Assembly (NCBI RefSeq): GCF_036346295.1
Contig: NZ_CP107819.1
Location: 7,936,001-8,000,000, forward strand
DNA from: Streptomyces sp. NBC_00536
Lineage (GTDB): Bacteria; Actinomycetota; Actinomycetes; Streptomycetales; Streptomycetaceae
Direction: 5' to 3'
Length of the DNA: 64,000 bases
The translations under genes and the position numbers were made by a program. The notes below the pieces were generated by a model. It did no database searches. It saw only the letters and a list, made by a program, of their open reading frames with translations, and had not been told where the DNA came from. Positions 52,531 through 60,836 of the stretch are shown one piece after another (position 1 is the first letter of the stretch; the number at the start of each line of letters is the position of its first letter).

Positions 52531-54528
52531 CTACCGCAGCTCCTCCTGCCACAAGGCCGCGCACAGCAGGTCCAGGCCCTGGCGCAGGTGGCGCCGGTAG
52601 GTGCCGTACGGCAGGCCCAGGCGCCGGGCGGCGGCTTCCTGGGTGGGGGCGCCGGAGAAGTACCCCGCCGTCAGCGCCTCGCGGGCCCGCACCGCGCGCG
52701 GGTCGTCGGCCAGCTCGTCGACGGCCCGGCGCAGCAGGGCGCGCGACTCCTCGACGGCATCGGTGAAGTCGGCCGCGAGACGGGTGCGCAGCAGGGCGCA
52801 GACGGCGAAGGCGCCGGGGTCGCGCCAGTGCGCGAGCGCCTCGCGCACGGCCTGGTCGAACGCGGTGCGCGAGATGGCTGACGGGCCGGGCGGTGCGGCG
52901 ACGGGGGTGTCGGTGGCCGATATGAAGCTCTGGATCCACGCCTCCACGGGTATGCCCCGCCAGTCGACGCCGAACACCCCGTAGGTGTACGCGCCGACCC
53001 GCGGGCGCGCCCCGGTGTCCTCCAGCGTGCCCTTGACGCGGGCGGCCCAGGTCTCGGCGTCCCGGAAGACGGCGAATCCGTAGGCGCGGCCCCGGGCGCG
53101 GGCCGCCTCCGCCTGGGCGCGGGAGCTGCTCAAGTCGATGACGCGCGAGGGGACTTGGTACCGCTCGGGGTAGACGGAGAAGCGGCTGACGCCGATGTGC
53201 TCGCCGGGGCTCACCGGCGCGGTGGCCTCCGTGTGGTGCCACGCGGCGGCGATGACGGGGTCGGTGGCCAGATCCCGGGGATCGGGCGGAGCGGGCAGGA
53301 CCAGCCGGGCGGTGAACGCCACGATCCGGCCCGTGCTGACGAGGCGGTAGACGCTGAAGGCCTGCGGCTGCCTCTCGGCCCAGTAGCGGACCAGCTCGGC
53401 GGAGGCGGCCCCTTCGGTCTCCTCGGCCATGCGCAGCAGGACGTCCAGGTCGTCCGGGTGCAGGGCGCGGTCGTGCACCTCGTCCTCGCGGGACCAGGTG
53501 CGCAGCCGGGCCAGGGTCTTCCCCTCGCGGAAGAGGTAGAAGAGTTCGTCGGTGACGGTCCACACCCGTTCCTCGGGTGCCTCGCGCAGGAGGCGCAGGT
53601 ATTCGTCCGCGAGGCGTCGGCGCATCGCCTCGAAGGCGTTGGGCGCCCGCCAGCGCAGGTCCGCGGCCAGCGTCTCGCGCGCGGCGTCGTGCGGGTGGAG
53701 CCCCCGCCGGGTGGACTCCATGAAGGGCAGCTCCCGCAGCCAGGAGAAGAGCAGGTGGGCGTCCTCCTCCGGCAGCACCGAGGCGAGCAGTTCCTCGGAC
53801 GTCGAGTGGGCCTGCGCCGCCACCTCCAGGGCGCGCCGGTGGGCGGCGGTGGGCACCTCGCCGATCAGCCCCGCCAGCAAGGTGCGCAGGACGTCGGCGG
53901 AGGGGGCCCAGATGTCCTCCCGGCCGCAGCCCGCCGATCCCGCGGCGGCGGCGAGGGACAGGGCCAGCGGGTTGCCTCCGGCGAAGCGGAGTACGGGGTC
54001 GCGCAGTTCGGGCCGGATCCGGGCGGCGGCGAGCAGGCTGCGGGCCTGGTCCTCGGAGAACGGCTCCAGCTCCGTCATGTGCAGGAGCCCGGACCAGGCG
54101 GGGTCGGCGGCCCATTGCGGCTGCGGGGCGCGCCGTCCGGCCAGGACGACGAGGGCGCCGTCCGCGGCCCGCGGCAGGAAGTGGTGCCAGAGCCGGCTCT
54201 CCAGCCATTGGCAGTGCTCGAAGGAGTCCACGAGCAGCACGGTGCCCGGATCGCGCAGGAAGGGTCCGGCGGCCCGCTCGAAGTCGGCGGGGTCCCGGTC
54301 GACGAAGCGGCCGTCGAGTTCGAGGAGCGGCCGGTCCGCGGCGCGGGCGCGGTCCGCGAGGCGGCGCAGCAGCGTCGACTTGCCGATGCCGCCCGGCCCG
54401 TGCACGTAGAACGCGAACGGCGCGTGCGGATCGCCGGTCAAGGCGTGCTCGAAGTGCCCGAGTTCCTCGTCCCGGCCGATGAAGGCCCGGACCCGGGCCC
54501 GGCTGAGTCGTTCGCCGACGGACACCAT
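52531..54528 (-). CDS. STAND/AAA-type ATPase regulator with C-terminal helix-turn-helix
   Basis: A 665-aa protein. Residues 40-56 carry a Walker A loop (HGPGGIGKSTLLRRL), Walker B is TVLLVDSFEHC near residue 100, and the rest of the N-terminal third resembles the NB-ARC/NACHT ATPase of STAND regulators (LVVLAGRRAPQ, LEPFSEDQARSLL, RFAGGNPLALSLA). The middle (about 330-600) is unassigned and helical. The last 45 residues (TQEAAARRLGLPYGTYRRHLRQGLDLL) form a LuxR- or sigma-region-4-like HTH. Signal-driven NTPase switching would control DNA binding. ATG 54528 begins MVSVGERL. It lies downstream of lrp. Confidence 0.88.
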   Translation of the reverse strand: MVSVGERLSRARVRAFIGRDEELGHFEHALTGDPHAPFAFYVHGPGGIGKSTLLRRLADRARAADRPLLELDGRFVDRDPADFERAAGPFLRDPGTVLLVDSFEHCQWLESRLWHHFLPRAADGALVVLAGRRAPQPQWAADPAWSGLLHMTELEPFSEDQARSLLAAARIRPELRDPVLRFAGGNPLALSLAAAAGSAGCGREDIWAPSADVLRTLLAGLIGEVPTAAHRRALEVAAQAHSTSEELLASVLPEEDAHLLFSWLRELPFMESTRRGLHPHDAARETLAADLRWRAPNAFEAMRRRLADEYLRLLREAPEERVWTVTDELFYLFREGKTLARLRTWSREDEVHDRALHPDDLDVLLRMAEETEGAASAELVRYWAERQPQAFSVYRLVSTGRIVAFTARLVLPAPPDPRDLATDPVIAAAWHHTEATAPVSPGEHIGVSRFSVYPERYQVPSRVIDLSSSRAQAEAARARGRAYGFAVFRDAETWAARVKGTLEDTGARPRVGAYTYGVFGVDWRGIPVEAWIQSFISATDTPVAAPPGPSAISRTAFDQAVREALAHWRDPGAFAVCALLRTRLAADFTDAVEESRALLRRAVDELADDPRAVRAREALTAGYFSGAPTQEAAARRLGLPYGTYRRHLRQGLDLLCAALWQEELR

Positions 54529-54558
54529 GGTGGCATCGTAACCGAGGCCCTGGCCAGG

Positions 54559-55044
54559 TCACTTGGCCGGTCGGGCGCGGCCTCCGGGAGTGGGGCGCGG
54601 GTACGTCCGGGACTGCTTGACGCTGCCGTAGGCGAAGCTGGACTCGATCGAGGCGATGCCGGGGATGGCGTGGATCCGGTCACGCACCAGGGATTCGTAG
54701 GCCTCCAGGTCCTCTATGACGACCCGGAGCAGGTAGTCGCTGCTGCCCGCCATCAGATAGCAGTCCTGGATGTGCTCGATGAGCGCGACGTGCTGCTCGA
54801 AGAGCCGGACCGCCTCCGCCGTGTGCCGTTCCAGGCGTATTCGTACGAAGACGGTGATCGGGAGTCCGAAGCCGACCTGGTCGACCACGGCCGTGTAGCC
54901 GCGGATCAGGCCCGCTTCCTCCAGCCGCCGGACCCGCCGCAGACACGGCGAGGGAGACAGGCGGACGCGGTCGGCGAGGTCCTGGTTGGACAGTCGGCCG
55001 TCGGCCTGCAATTCCCGGATGATCTGCAGATCGACTGCGTCCAT
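54559..55044 (-). CDS. Lrp/AsnC-family transcriptional regulator
   Basis: A 161-aa regulator. An N-terminal winged HTH (MDAVDLQIIRELQADGRLSNQDLADRVRLSPSPCLRRVRRLEEAGLIRGY) and a RAM ligand domain (VFVRIRLERHTAEAVRLFEQHV, YLMAGSSDYLLRVVIEDLEAY) are complete. ATG 55044 has GAGGAG five bases upstream. It is divergent from an EamA exporter and aminotransferase operon, with GGCA-TGCC palindromes between. By analogy with other Lrp-EamA pairs, it likely senses an amino acid (perhaps aromatic) and induces exporter and transaminase. Confidence 0.95.
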   Translation of the reverse strand: MDAVDLQIIRELQADGRLSNQDLADRVRLSPSPCLRRVRRLEEAGLIRGYTAVVDQVGFGLPITVFVRIRLERHTAEAVRLFEQHVALIEHIQDCYLMAGSSDYLLRVVIEDLEAYESLVRDRIHAIPGIASIESSFAYGSVKQSRTYPRPTPGGRARPAK

Positions 55045-55066
55045 GGCCACTCCTCGGCGGATCCTT

Positions 55067-55120
55067 GGCAGATTCTGCCCCAAACGTATGTCCAGGAGGC
55101 AGAACTGGCAATCGACTGCC
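55067..55120. promoter_or_regulatory. Two Lrp-type operators between lrp and EamA operon
   Basis: A perfect 13-bp palindrome GGCAGATTCTGCC (55067-55079) and a 14-bp GGCAATCGACTGCC (55107-55120, one mispair) share GGCA/TGCC arms, 40 bp apart centre to centre, i.e. about four helical turns, in the divergent gap. Confidence 0.75.
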
Positions 55121-55276
55121 CCGGCACAAGCCCTAGCGTTGCGGAGGGACGGGATCCGGCCGCGCTGGCCGCATCTGACTCCCTTGCGCACCCCGCTGTC
55201 CCTGCCGCACCACCCCCCGACGGGCCCCGAGCCCCGCCCCGACGGGCCCGAGCCCCCAGAACCTGGAGCAACCCCC

Positions 55277-56245
55277 TTGGTCGCCATCGACCCCCCGGTC
55301 ACGGCCCCTTCCCCGGGCCCCGGCCGAGCGCTCGCGCGCCGGTTCTCCCCACAGAGCGTGGGCATGGCGGCGCTCCTGGTGACCGTGGCGATCTGGGCCG
55401 CCTTCGCGCTCAGCGCCCGCGCCCTGAGCGCGTCCTCCCTGCTGCCGGCGGACGCCGCCCTGCTGCGCTTCGGCGTACCGCTCCTGGTGCTGGCCCCCGC
55501 CCTGTGGCGGCGCCGCCGCCGGATCGCCGCGGTGCGCCCGGCCGCCGCCGCCAAGATCGTCTGCGGGGCGGGCGTGCCCTTCTTCCTCGCGGCGATGCAC
55601 GGCGGGGCCCTCACCTCCGCGGCCTTCGTCGGCTCGATCGTGCCCGGCATGGTCCCGCTGTTCGTCTCCGCGCTCATGGTCGCCCGCGGGCAGCGCGTCC
55701 CGCGCGGCCTGCAGGCCGCCGGGCTCGCACTGATCGCCGTGGGCGTGGCCGCGCTGGTCCGGGACCACGTGGTCCCCGTGGACGCGGACATCCTCGAAGG
55801 CGCGGGCACCCTGCTGGTCGCCAGCGGCCTGTGGGCGCTGTACACGGTGGGGCTGAAGGAGGTCGACCTCGATCCGGTCGGCTCGATCGGCCTGCTCTGC
55901 CTGCCCTCGTTCGCCGTCATCGGACTCCTGGCGCTGACCGGGGTGCTGCCCACCGGCCTCGCGCACGCCGCCGGATCCGACATCGCGCTGTTCTTCGTCG
56001 TCCAGGGGCTCGGGGTCGGCCTCTGCGCCGGCCTGCTGTACGCCTTCGCCATCCGCCGACTGGGCGCCGAGCGCAGCTCGGTCGTCGGGAGCCTCAGCCC
56101 CGTCGCCGTCGTCCTGCTCGCCGTTCCGGTGCTGGGGGAATCGCCGACCCCCGCCGTCCTCATCGGCGTACCGCTCATCACCGCGGGCGTCGTCCTCGCC
56201 AACCGCCGTCCCCGCACCCAACCCGAGGTTCCCGCAGATGCTTGA
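55277..56245 (+). CDS. EamA/DMT-family transporter
   Basis: A 322-aa drug/metabolite exporter with about ten hydrophobic segments in two EamA halves. TTG 55277 (GGAG eight bases upstream) is the likely start; the frame is open upstream but poor. The first helix begins GMAALLVTVAIWAAFALSARALS and the second half ends AVLIGVPLITAGVVLANRR. Its stop overlaps the aminotransferase start by eight bases. With the divergent lrp, it forms an amino-acid export module. Confidence 0.92.
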   Translation: MVAIDPPVTAPSPGPGRALARRFSPQSVGMAALLVTVAIWAAFALSARALSASSLLPADAALLRFGVPLLVLAPALWRRRRRIAAVRPAAAAKIVCGAGVPFFLAAMHGGALTSAAFVGSIVPGMVPLFVSALMVARGQRVPRGLQAAGLALIAVGVAALVRDHVVPVDADILEGAGTLLVASGLWALYTVGLKEVDLDPVGSIGLLCLPSFAVIGLLALTGVLPTGLAHAAGSDIALFFVVQGLGVGLCAGLLYAFAIRRLGAERSSVVGSLSPVAVVLLAVPVLGESPTPAVLIGVPLITAGVVLANRRPRTQPEVPADA

Positions 56246-57443
56246 GCTGCTCCCGCCGCCGCCCGCCGATCCGCTGTGGGTGCTGACCGACGCCTTCGGG
56301 GCCGACGCGCGGTCCGAACGGCTCGACCTCGTCCTCGGCGTCTACCGCGACGAGACCGGGCGCACCCCCGTCATGGCCGCCGTGCGCGAGGCCGAGATCC
56401 GGCTCGCCGAACGCTCCGCCTCCAAGGAGTACCGCGGGCTCTCCGGCAACACCGCCTTCAACCGGGCCGTCCTCGCGATGGTGCTCGGCACCGGACCCGG
56501 CGGACCGGCCGACCGGGCCGCGGCCGTGCAGACCGTCGCGGGCTCCGGCGCCCTGCGCCTGCTGGCCGACCTGATCCACCGCACCCGCCCCGGCGCGACC
56601 GTCTGGATCAGCGAACCGGCCTACGTCAACCACCGGCCCATCCTGGAGGCCGCCGGGCTGACGGTGCGCGGCTTCGGCTGGCGCGACGCCGAGGGCGGCT
56701 TCGACACGGAGGGCGTGCTGCGGGAGCTGGCCCGCGCCGGGCGCGACGACGTGGTCCTCCTCCAGGGCTGCTGCCACAACCCGACCGGGGTCGACCCGCT
56801 GCCGCAGGACTGGCAGGCGCTCGCCGAGTCGGCCGTGCGCGGCGGCTGGATCCCGTTCGTCGACCTCGCCTACCACGGGCTCGGCGACGGACTGGAGGCC
56901 GACCTGCTGCCCACCCGGATGCTGGCCGAGCGCGTGCCGGAGATGCTGATCGCCGTCAGCTGCTCGAAGAACTTCGGCCTCTACAGCGACCGCGTCGGCG
57001 GCGCCATCGTCCTCGGCGCCTCCGCCGGGGCCGCGCGGCACGCCGAGACGGCCCTGCAGAACGCCGCCCGCACCCAGTACTCGATGCCCCCGGAGCACGG
57101 CGCCGCCGTCGTCACGACGATCCTGGAGGACGACGGGCTACGGGCCTCCTGGCGCGCGGAACTGGAGCTGATGCGGGGCAGGATCACCACCCACCGCGCC
57201 GTACTGGCGGCCGTTCTGAGCGACCTCGGCCGGGCCGGCGAGGCGCGGACGCTCGCCCGGCAGAAGGGCATGTTCTCGATGCTGCCGCTCACGGGAGAGC
57301 AGATGCTGCGGCTGCGCACGGAGTTCGCGATCTACGGAACGGCCGCGGGGCGGGTGAACATCGCGGGCATCCCGGAGCACCGCATCCCCTGCCTGGCCCG
57401 GGGCATCGCGGCGGTCACGGGCCCTTCGGCGGGCTCCGCGTGA
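56238..57443 (+). CDS. Class I aspartate/aromatic aminotransferase (PLP)
   Basis: A 401-aa PLP enzyme of the TyrB/AspC-type (fold I) class. Lys244 in SCSKNFGLYSDRVG binds PLP; Asn181 (HNPTG), Asp209 and Tyr212 (VDLAYHG) make the cofactor site, and the N-terminal LGVYRDETG and C-terminal IYGTAAGRVNIAGI are family marks. It should transfer an amino group between an amino acid (probably aromatic or aspartate) and 2-oxoglutarate. ATG 56238 overlaps the exporter stop. Lrp-driven co-expression with the exporter suggests detoxification or overflow of an amino acid. Confidence 0.95.
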   Translation: MLELLPPPPADPLWVLTDAFGADARSERLDLVLGVYRDETGRTPVMAAVREAEIRLAERSASKEYRGLSGNTAFNRAVLAMVLGTGPGGPADRAAAVQTVAGSGALRLLADLIHRTRPGATVWISEPAYVNHRPILEAAGLTVRGFGWRDAEGGFDTEGVLRELARAGRDDVVLLQGCCHNPTGVDPLPQDWQALAESAVRGGWIPFVDLAYHGLGDGLEADLLPTRMLAERVPEMLIAVSCSKNFGLYSDRVGGAIVLGASAGAARHAETALQNAARTQYSMPPEHGAAVVTTILEDDGLRASWRAELELMRGRITTHRAVLAAVLSDLGRAGEARTLARQKGMFSMLPLTGEQMLRLRTEFAIYGTAAGRVNIAGIPEHRIPCLARGIAAVTGPSAGSA

Positions 57444-57581
57444 CCCACGCCGCGCGGACAGTGTCCTTTCGGCCGGTGTGCGGGCGGGCCCCGGCGGTGT
57501 TTCCTGGGAAGGGTCAGCACCGTCAGCGCATTCCGTGCAGAGCATTGCGGCGGAAGCATCCCAAGGGTCTGGAACACCACC

Positions 57582-59028
57582 ATGTCGACGTGTACCGAGC
57601 AGAGGGCGGAGGTGATCGCAGAGAACCGCACCCGCAAGGGTCTGCTTCCGCTGTGCCTGAGCGAAGCAGCCGAGCGGTTCTCCTTGGCGGTCCTTCTACG
57701 GAATGCGCGCGGTCCTCGCGCTCTTCTTGATCGACACCGCCCACGGTCTCGGCATGGCCAAGGGCACGGCGGTCGCGCTCGTCGGCGCCTACCTGTCGGC
57801 CTGCTACTTCACCGCCCTGCCGGGCGGCTGGATCGCCGACCGGCTGCTCGGCGCCCGTAAGACCGCCCTCATCGGCGGGGTCGCCATCCTGGCCGGGCAC
57901 ATCGCGCTCGCCGTGGAGGCCGGAGCGGGCGGTGTCTACGCCGGGCTCGTCCTGATCGCGGTCGGCACCCGTCTGCAGAAGCCCAACATGACGGCGCTGG
58001 TGGGCACGCTCTATGCGGAGCGGACCGACCAGGAACGGGACGCGGCCTACAGCAAGTTCTACGCGAGCGTCAATGTCGGCGGACTGGCGGCGACCCTCCT
58101 GGTGGGCTGGCTCGGCCTGCACTTCGGCTGGCACGTCGCCTTCGGCGCGGCCGCCGTCGCCATGGCCCTGAGCCTGGTGGTGTTCCAGCTGTCGGGCAGC
58201 CTCCGCGAGGCCGCCGACTCTCCCGGCCGTCCGCTGACCCGCACCGAAGCGCGCGGGGTGGCCGTCCGGGCGCTGTGGAGCGCGGCCGGTGTGCTCGCGG
58301 CCGGTGTCGCGGCCCGGGCGACCGGCACCCTGACGCTGTCGGGCGCGCTGACCGCCTTCGCCGTCCTGGCGGTGGTCGTCCCGGTCGGCTACCTCGTGAA
58401 GCTGCTGCGCCGCACCGATCTCGACGAGCGGGGCCGGGCGGGCCTCCGCGCCTACGCGCGGCTCTTCGCGGCCGCCGTCGCCTTCTTCTGCATCTTCGAC
58501 CTGGCCGCGTCCAACGTGCAGTTGTTCGCCGCGGACCACGTCGACATGAGGGGCATCCCGGTCACCTGGCAGGCGGCCCTGAACCCCGTCATGACCATCG
58601 CCTTCGCCGGTGTCCTCGCCTTCGTGTGGCGCAAGGCGCGCGTCTCCTCCCCGGCGAAGTTCTCCGCGGGGCTCGTCCTGGGCGGGCTGTCCTTCCTCCT
58701 GCTCGCCCTCGCGGCGGGCCGCGCCACCGGCGGCGTGCACATCTCCCTGCTCTGGCTGGTCGGCCTGTACGTGCTGCTGAGCCTGGGCGAACTCTTCCTC
58801 GCCCCCACCGGACTGTCCATGAGCCACAAACTGGCCCCGGCGGGCACCGGATCCCAGCTCGTGGGGCTCTTCTTCCTGGCCGCCGCGGCGGGCGACGCGA
58901 TCGGCAGCCAGGTGGCCACCCACCTCACCGGCGCCGCGCTCTACCTGGCCCTGGGCGGCCTCGCGGTCACCGCCGGCCTCGCCATGGCCGCGGCCACACC
59001 GGGACTGCGGCTGCTGACCGGCGAGTGA
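57582..59028 (+). pseudogene. POT/PTR-family peptide transporter, frameshifted by a 10-nt insertion
   Basis: The sequence would encode about 480 aa of a proton-dependent oligopeptide transporter. ATG 57582 starts the family N-terminus, which reaches AAERFS (57681-57683); the continuation FYGMRAVLALFLID is in the +1 frame from 57694, where it runs to the stop at 59026-59028. Removing TTGGCGGTCC (57684-57693) restores ERFSFYGM, the conserved POT motif. The insert is flanked by TCCT on both sides, like an excision footprint or a slippage. The remainder (11-12 helices, GTRLQKPNM, FYASVNVGG) is intact. ATG 57703 would skip the first helix. Either a recent pseudogene or a sequence error. Confidence 0.8.
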
Positions 59029-59201
59029 CGGCCGGGCCCCCGGCCCCGGGCCCGACCGGTCCGCGGCCGCCGGCGGGGGCGTTGAGTGTTCGTTTATTGC
59101 ACTGCCACTTCCCTGCGGCATGGTGTTCGGGCGGGGTACGGCGAGGGGGATCCGGCCGTCCGGCCGGGTCGCGGCGTACGCCGGGAGCGAGTGGGGGGCC
59201 C

Positions 59202-60185
59202 ATGAGCACGGCGGCATTCAGGAACACGGCACGACTGCAGTACTCGATCACCTTCATCGGGTACGCGGACCTCGTGGGCGAGGTCGAGAGCGTCTCGCAC
59301 CAGGAACTGCGCGGGGACAACTACTACAAGGACCTGCCCGAGCCCGCCGACCACAAGGGAGCCCTCCAGGGCATCCAGCACCGCAAGGACGCCGAGCGGC
59401 AGGTCGTGAACCTCCTCGCCGACCGGATCTACCGCCACCTGGGCTGTGCGAGCACCGCGCAGTACAAGGCGCGGATCGGCGCCGTCCGCAGGGGCACCGT
59501 CGACCTGTACTCCGACATGGGGCCGTGCCACTCGTGCCGGTCGGTGATCAAGGACTTCCGGACCGACTTCCCGGCCCTCGACTTCCAGGTCCGCTACCGC
59601 AACGCCCTGTTCAGCGGCGGCACCGCGAGGCTGCTCCAGGCCGGTGACGGCCTCTACGGCTCCTACGGCATCGGTGACGCCGAGCAGGGCGCCGGCGACC
59701 TGTGGATCAAGAACCACCCCGGCACCCCGCTGTACGCCGCCACCGCGACCTTCGACGCCAAGGTGGCCGGGCCGGACGGCTACCGCTTCCAGGGCACGTT
59801 CACGGCGGTCGACCAGCAGCCCCACGCCTCGTTCCTCTACCCGGCGCCCACCGCCGTCGCGGCTCCGCTCGACGAGGTGGCGGCCGTCCTGGACCAGGTC
59901 GCGGCGAACATCCGCGACACGATGGCCCCCGGCCAGGAGATGCGCCCGCAGTCCTTCCGGAAGTGGATCAACGGCATCAACCAGGGCACCGTCCGGCTCG
60001 TCTGCGAGCGGGGGCCGAGCCAGGCCGGGCGCACGGCGGTGGCGGCCTTCATCGCGGACTTCCCGAAGGTGCGGATCGAGGTCTCCTACGAGGCCACGGC
60101 CGCGCGGACCGACGGGCTCGGGTACGGCGACGCCACCGCGGGCCCGGCTGGCACCTGGCTGAAGGTCTTCCCGGCCGCCCGCTGA
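59202..60185 (+). CDS. Deaminase-superfamily-like protein with internal duplication
   Basis: A 327-aa cytosolic protein. Residues 55-135 carry the zinc-site pattern of cytidine-deaminase-like toxins: D63-A64-E65 (HRKDAERQ) and Cys109/Cys112 in SDMGPCHSCRSVIKDF, followed by FPALDFQVRYRN. A second half (about 250-327) repeats the layout: GTVRLVCERGPSQAGRTAVAAFIADFPKVRIEV aligns with GTVDLYSDMGPCHSCRSVIKDFRTDFPALDFQV, but both cysteines are lost. The GYG-D and DLWIK/TWLKVFP ends also match. The catalytic DAE-PCxxC layout resembles the BURPS668_1122 toxin-deaminase group. No signal or immunity gene is adjacent. Substrate (base, nucleotide) is unknown. Confidence 0.7.
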   Translation: MSTAAFRNTARLQYSITFIGYADLVGEVESVSHQELRGDNYYKDLPEPADHKGALQGIQHRKDAERQVVNLLADRIYRHLGCASTAQYKARIGAVRRGTVDLYSDMGPCHSCRSVIKDFRTDFPALDFQVRYRNALFSGGTARLLQAGDGLYGSYGIGDAEQGAGDLWIKNHPGTPLYAATATFDAKVAGPDGYRFQGTFTAVDQQPHASFLYPAPTAVAAPLDEVAAVLDQVAANIRDTMAPGQEMRPQSFRKWINGINQGTVRLVCERGPSQAGRTAVAAFIADFPKVRIEVSYEATAARTDGLGYGDATAGPAGTWLKVFPAAR

Positions 60186-60383
60186 CGGGGCTCCGGCAGG
60201 GCGTTCTGGCCGGGCGTTCCGGCAGGGCGACGCGTCGTGGTTTCGGTCCATGAGGAATGAAATCCGGCCTCTCGCCGGTGCGGGCGCATGCCGGGTGCCG
60301 CGCCGGGGCAGGGCTGATCACCGTGCGTGACCGAGGGGCGAGGCGGTGCGTGACCCCGCGCCCGGCCACGTACGGAAGGGGAC

Positions 60384-60836
60384 GTGGTGCAGGCAGCGGG
60401 GGCAGTACAGGACGACGGACGCGGGGCCGGACAGGCGACCGGCGCCTTGGACGGATTCATCGAACTTTCGGCCGGGCTGACCGGTTTCAGCGGTGACGAA
60501 CTGTGCGGTCTCGGCGTGGCCGGTGAGTATCTGGCCATCGTGCGGCGGCAGTTGGGACCCGTCCGCTACGAACGCCTCCTGGCCGCTCCGGAGTCGCCCG
60601 AGCCGGGCCTCCAGGAAGCGGCCAGGGCGGTGATCCACCTCTGGTACACCGGCGGTTGGCCCGGGATCCCGGGGGAGAGCGGGCCGTTCGTCGCATCGGC
60701 GCGGGCGTATGCGGCCGGGCTGGTGTGGCGGGCCGTGGGCGGGCACGCTCCCGGGAGTTCCCCGGCGGGCCACGGAAGCTGGGCCGATGCCCCGGCCGAC
60801 GCCGCCACCGCGGAGCGCGCGGGGGCGGGCCGGTGA
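60384..60836 (+). CDS. Small subunit of FAD sugar/alcohol dehydrogenase (sorbitol-dehydrogenase type)
   Basis: A 150-aa partner protein. The pattern FIELSAGLTGF...LAIVRRQLG and the later LWYTGGWPG match small subunits of FAD-dependent sorbitol, fructose or glucose dehydrogenases, which help export and assemble the large subunit. Unlike many of these it has no Tat signal, so the complex probably stays in the cytosol. GTG 60384 or 60387 is the start (AAGGGG nearby). Its stop overlaps the GMC gene (GTGA), giving a strict two-subunit operon. Confidence 0.78.
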   Translation: MVQAAGAVQDDGRGAGQATGALDGFIELSAGLTGFSGDELCGLGVAGEYLAIVRRQLGPVRYERLLAAPESPEPGLQEAARAVIHLWYTGGWPGIPGESGPFVASARAYAAGLVWRAVGGHAPGSSPAGHGSWADAPADAATAERAGAGR

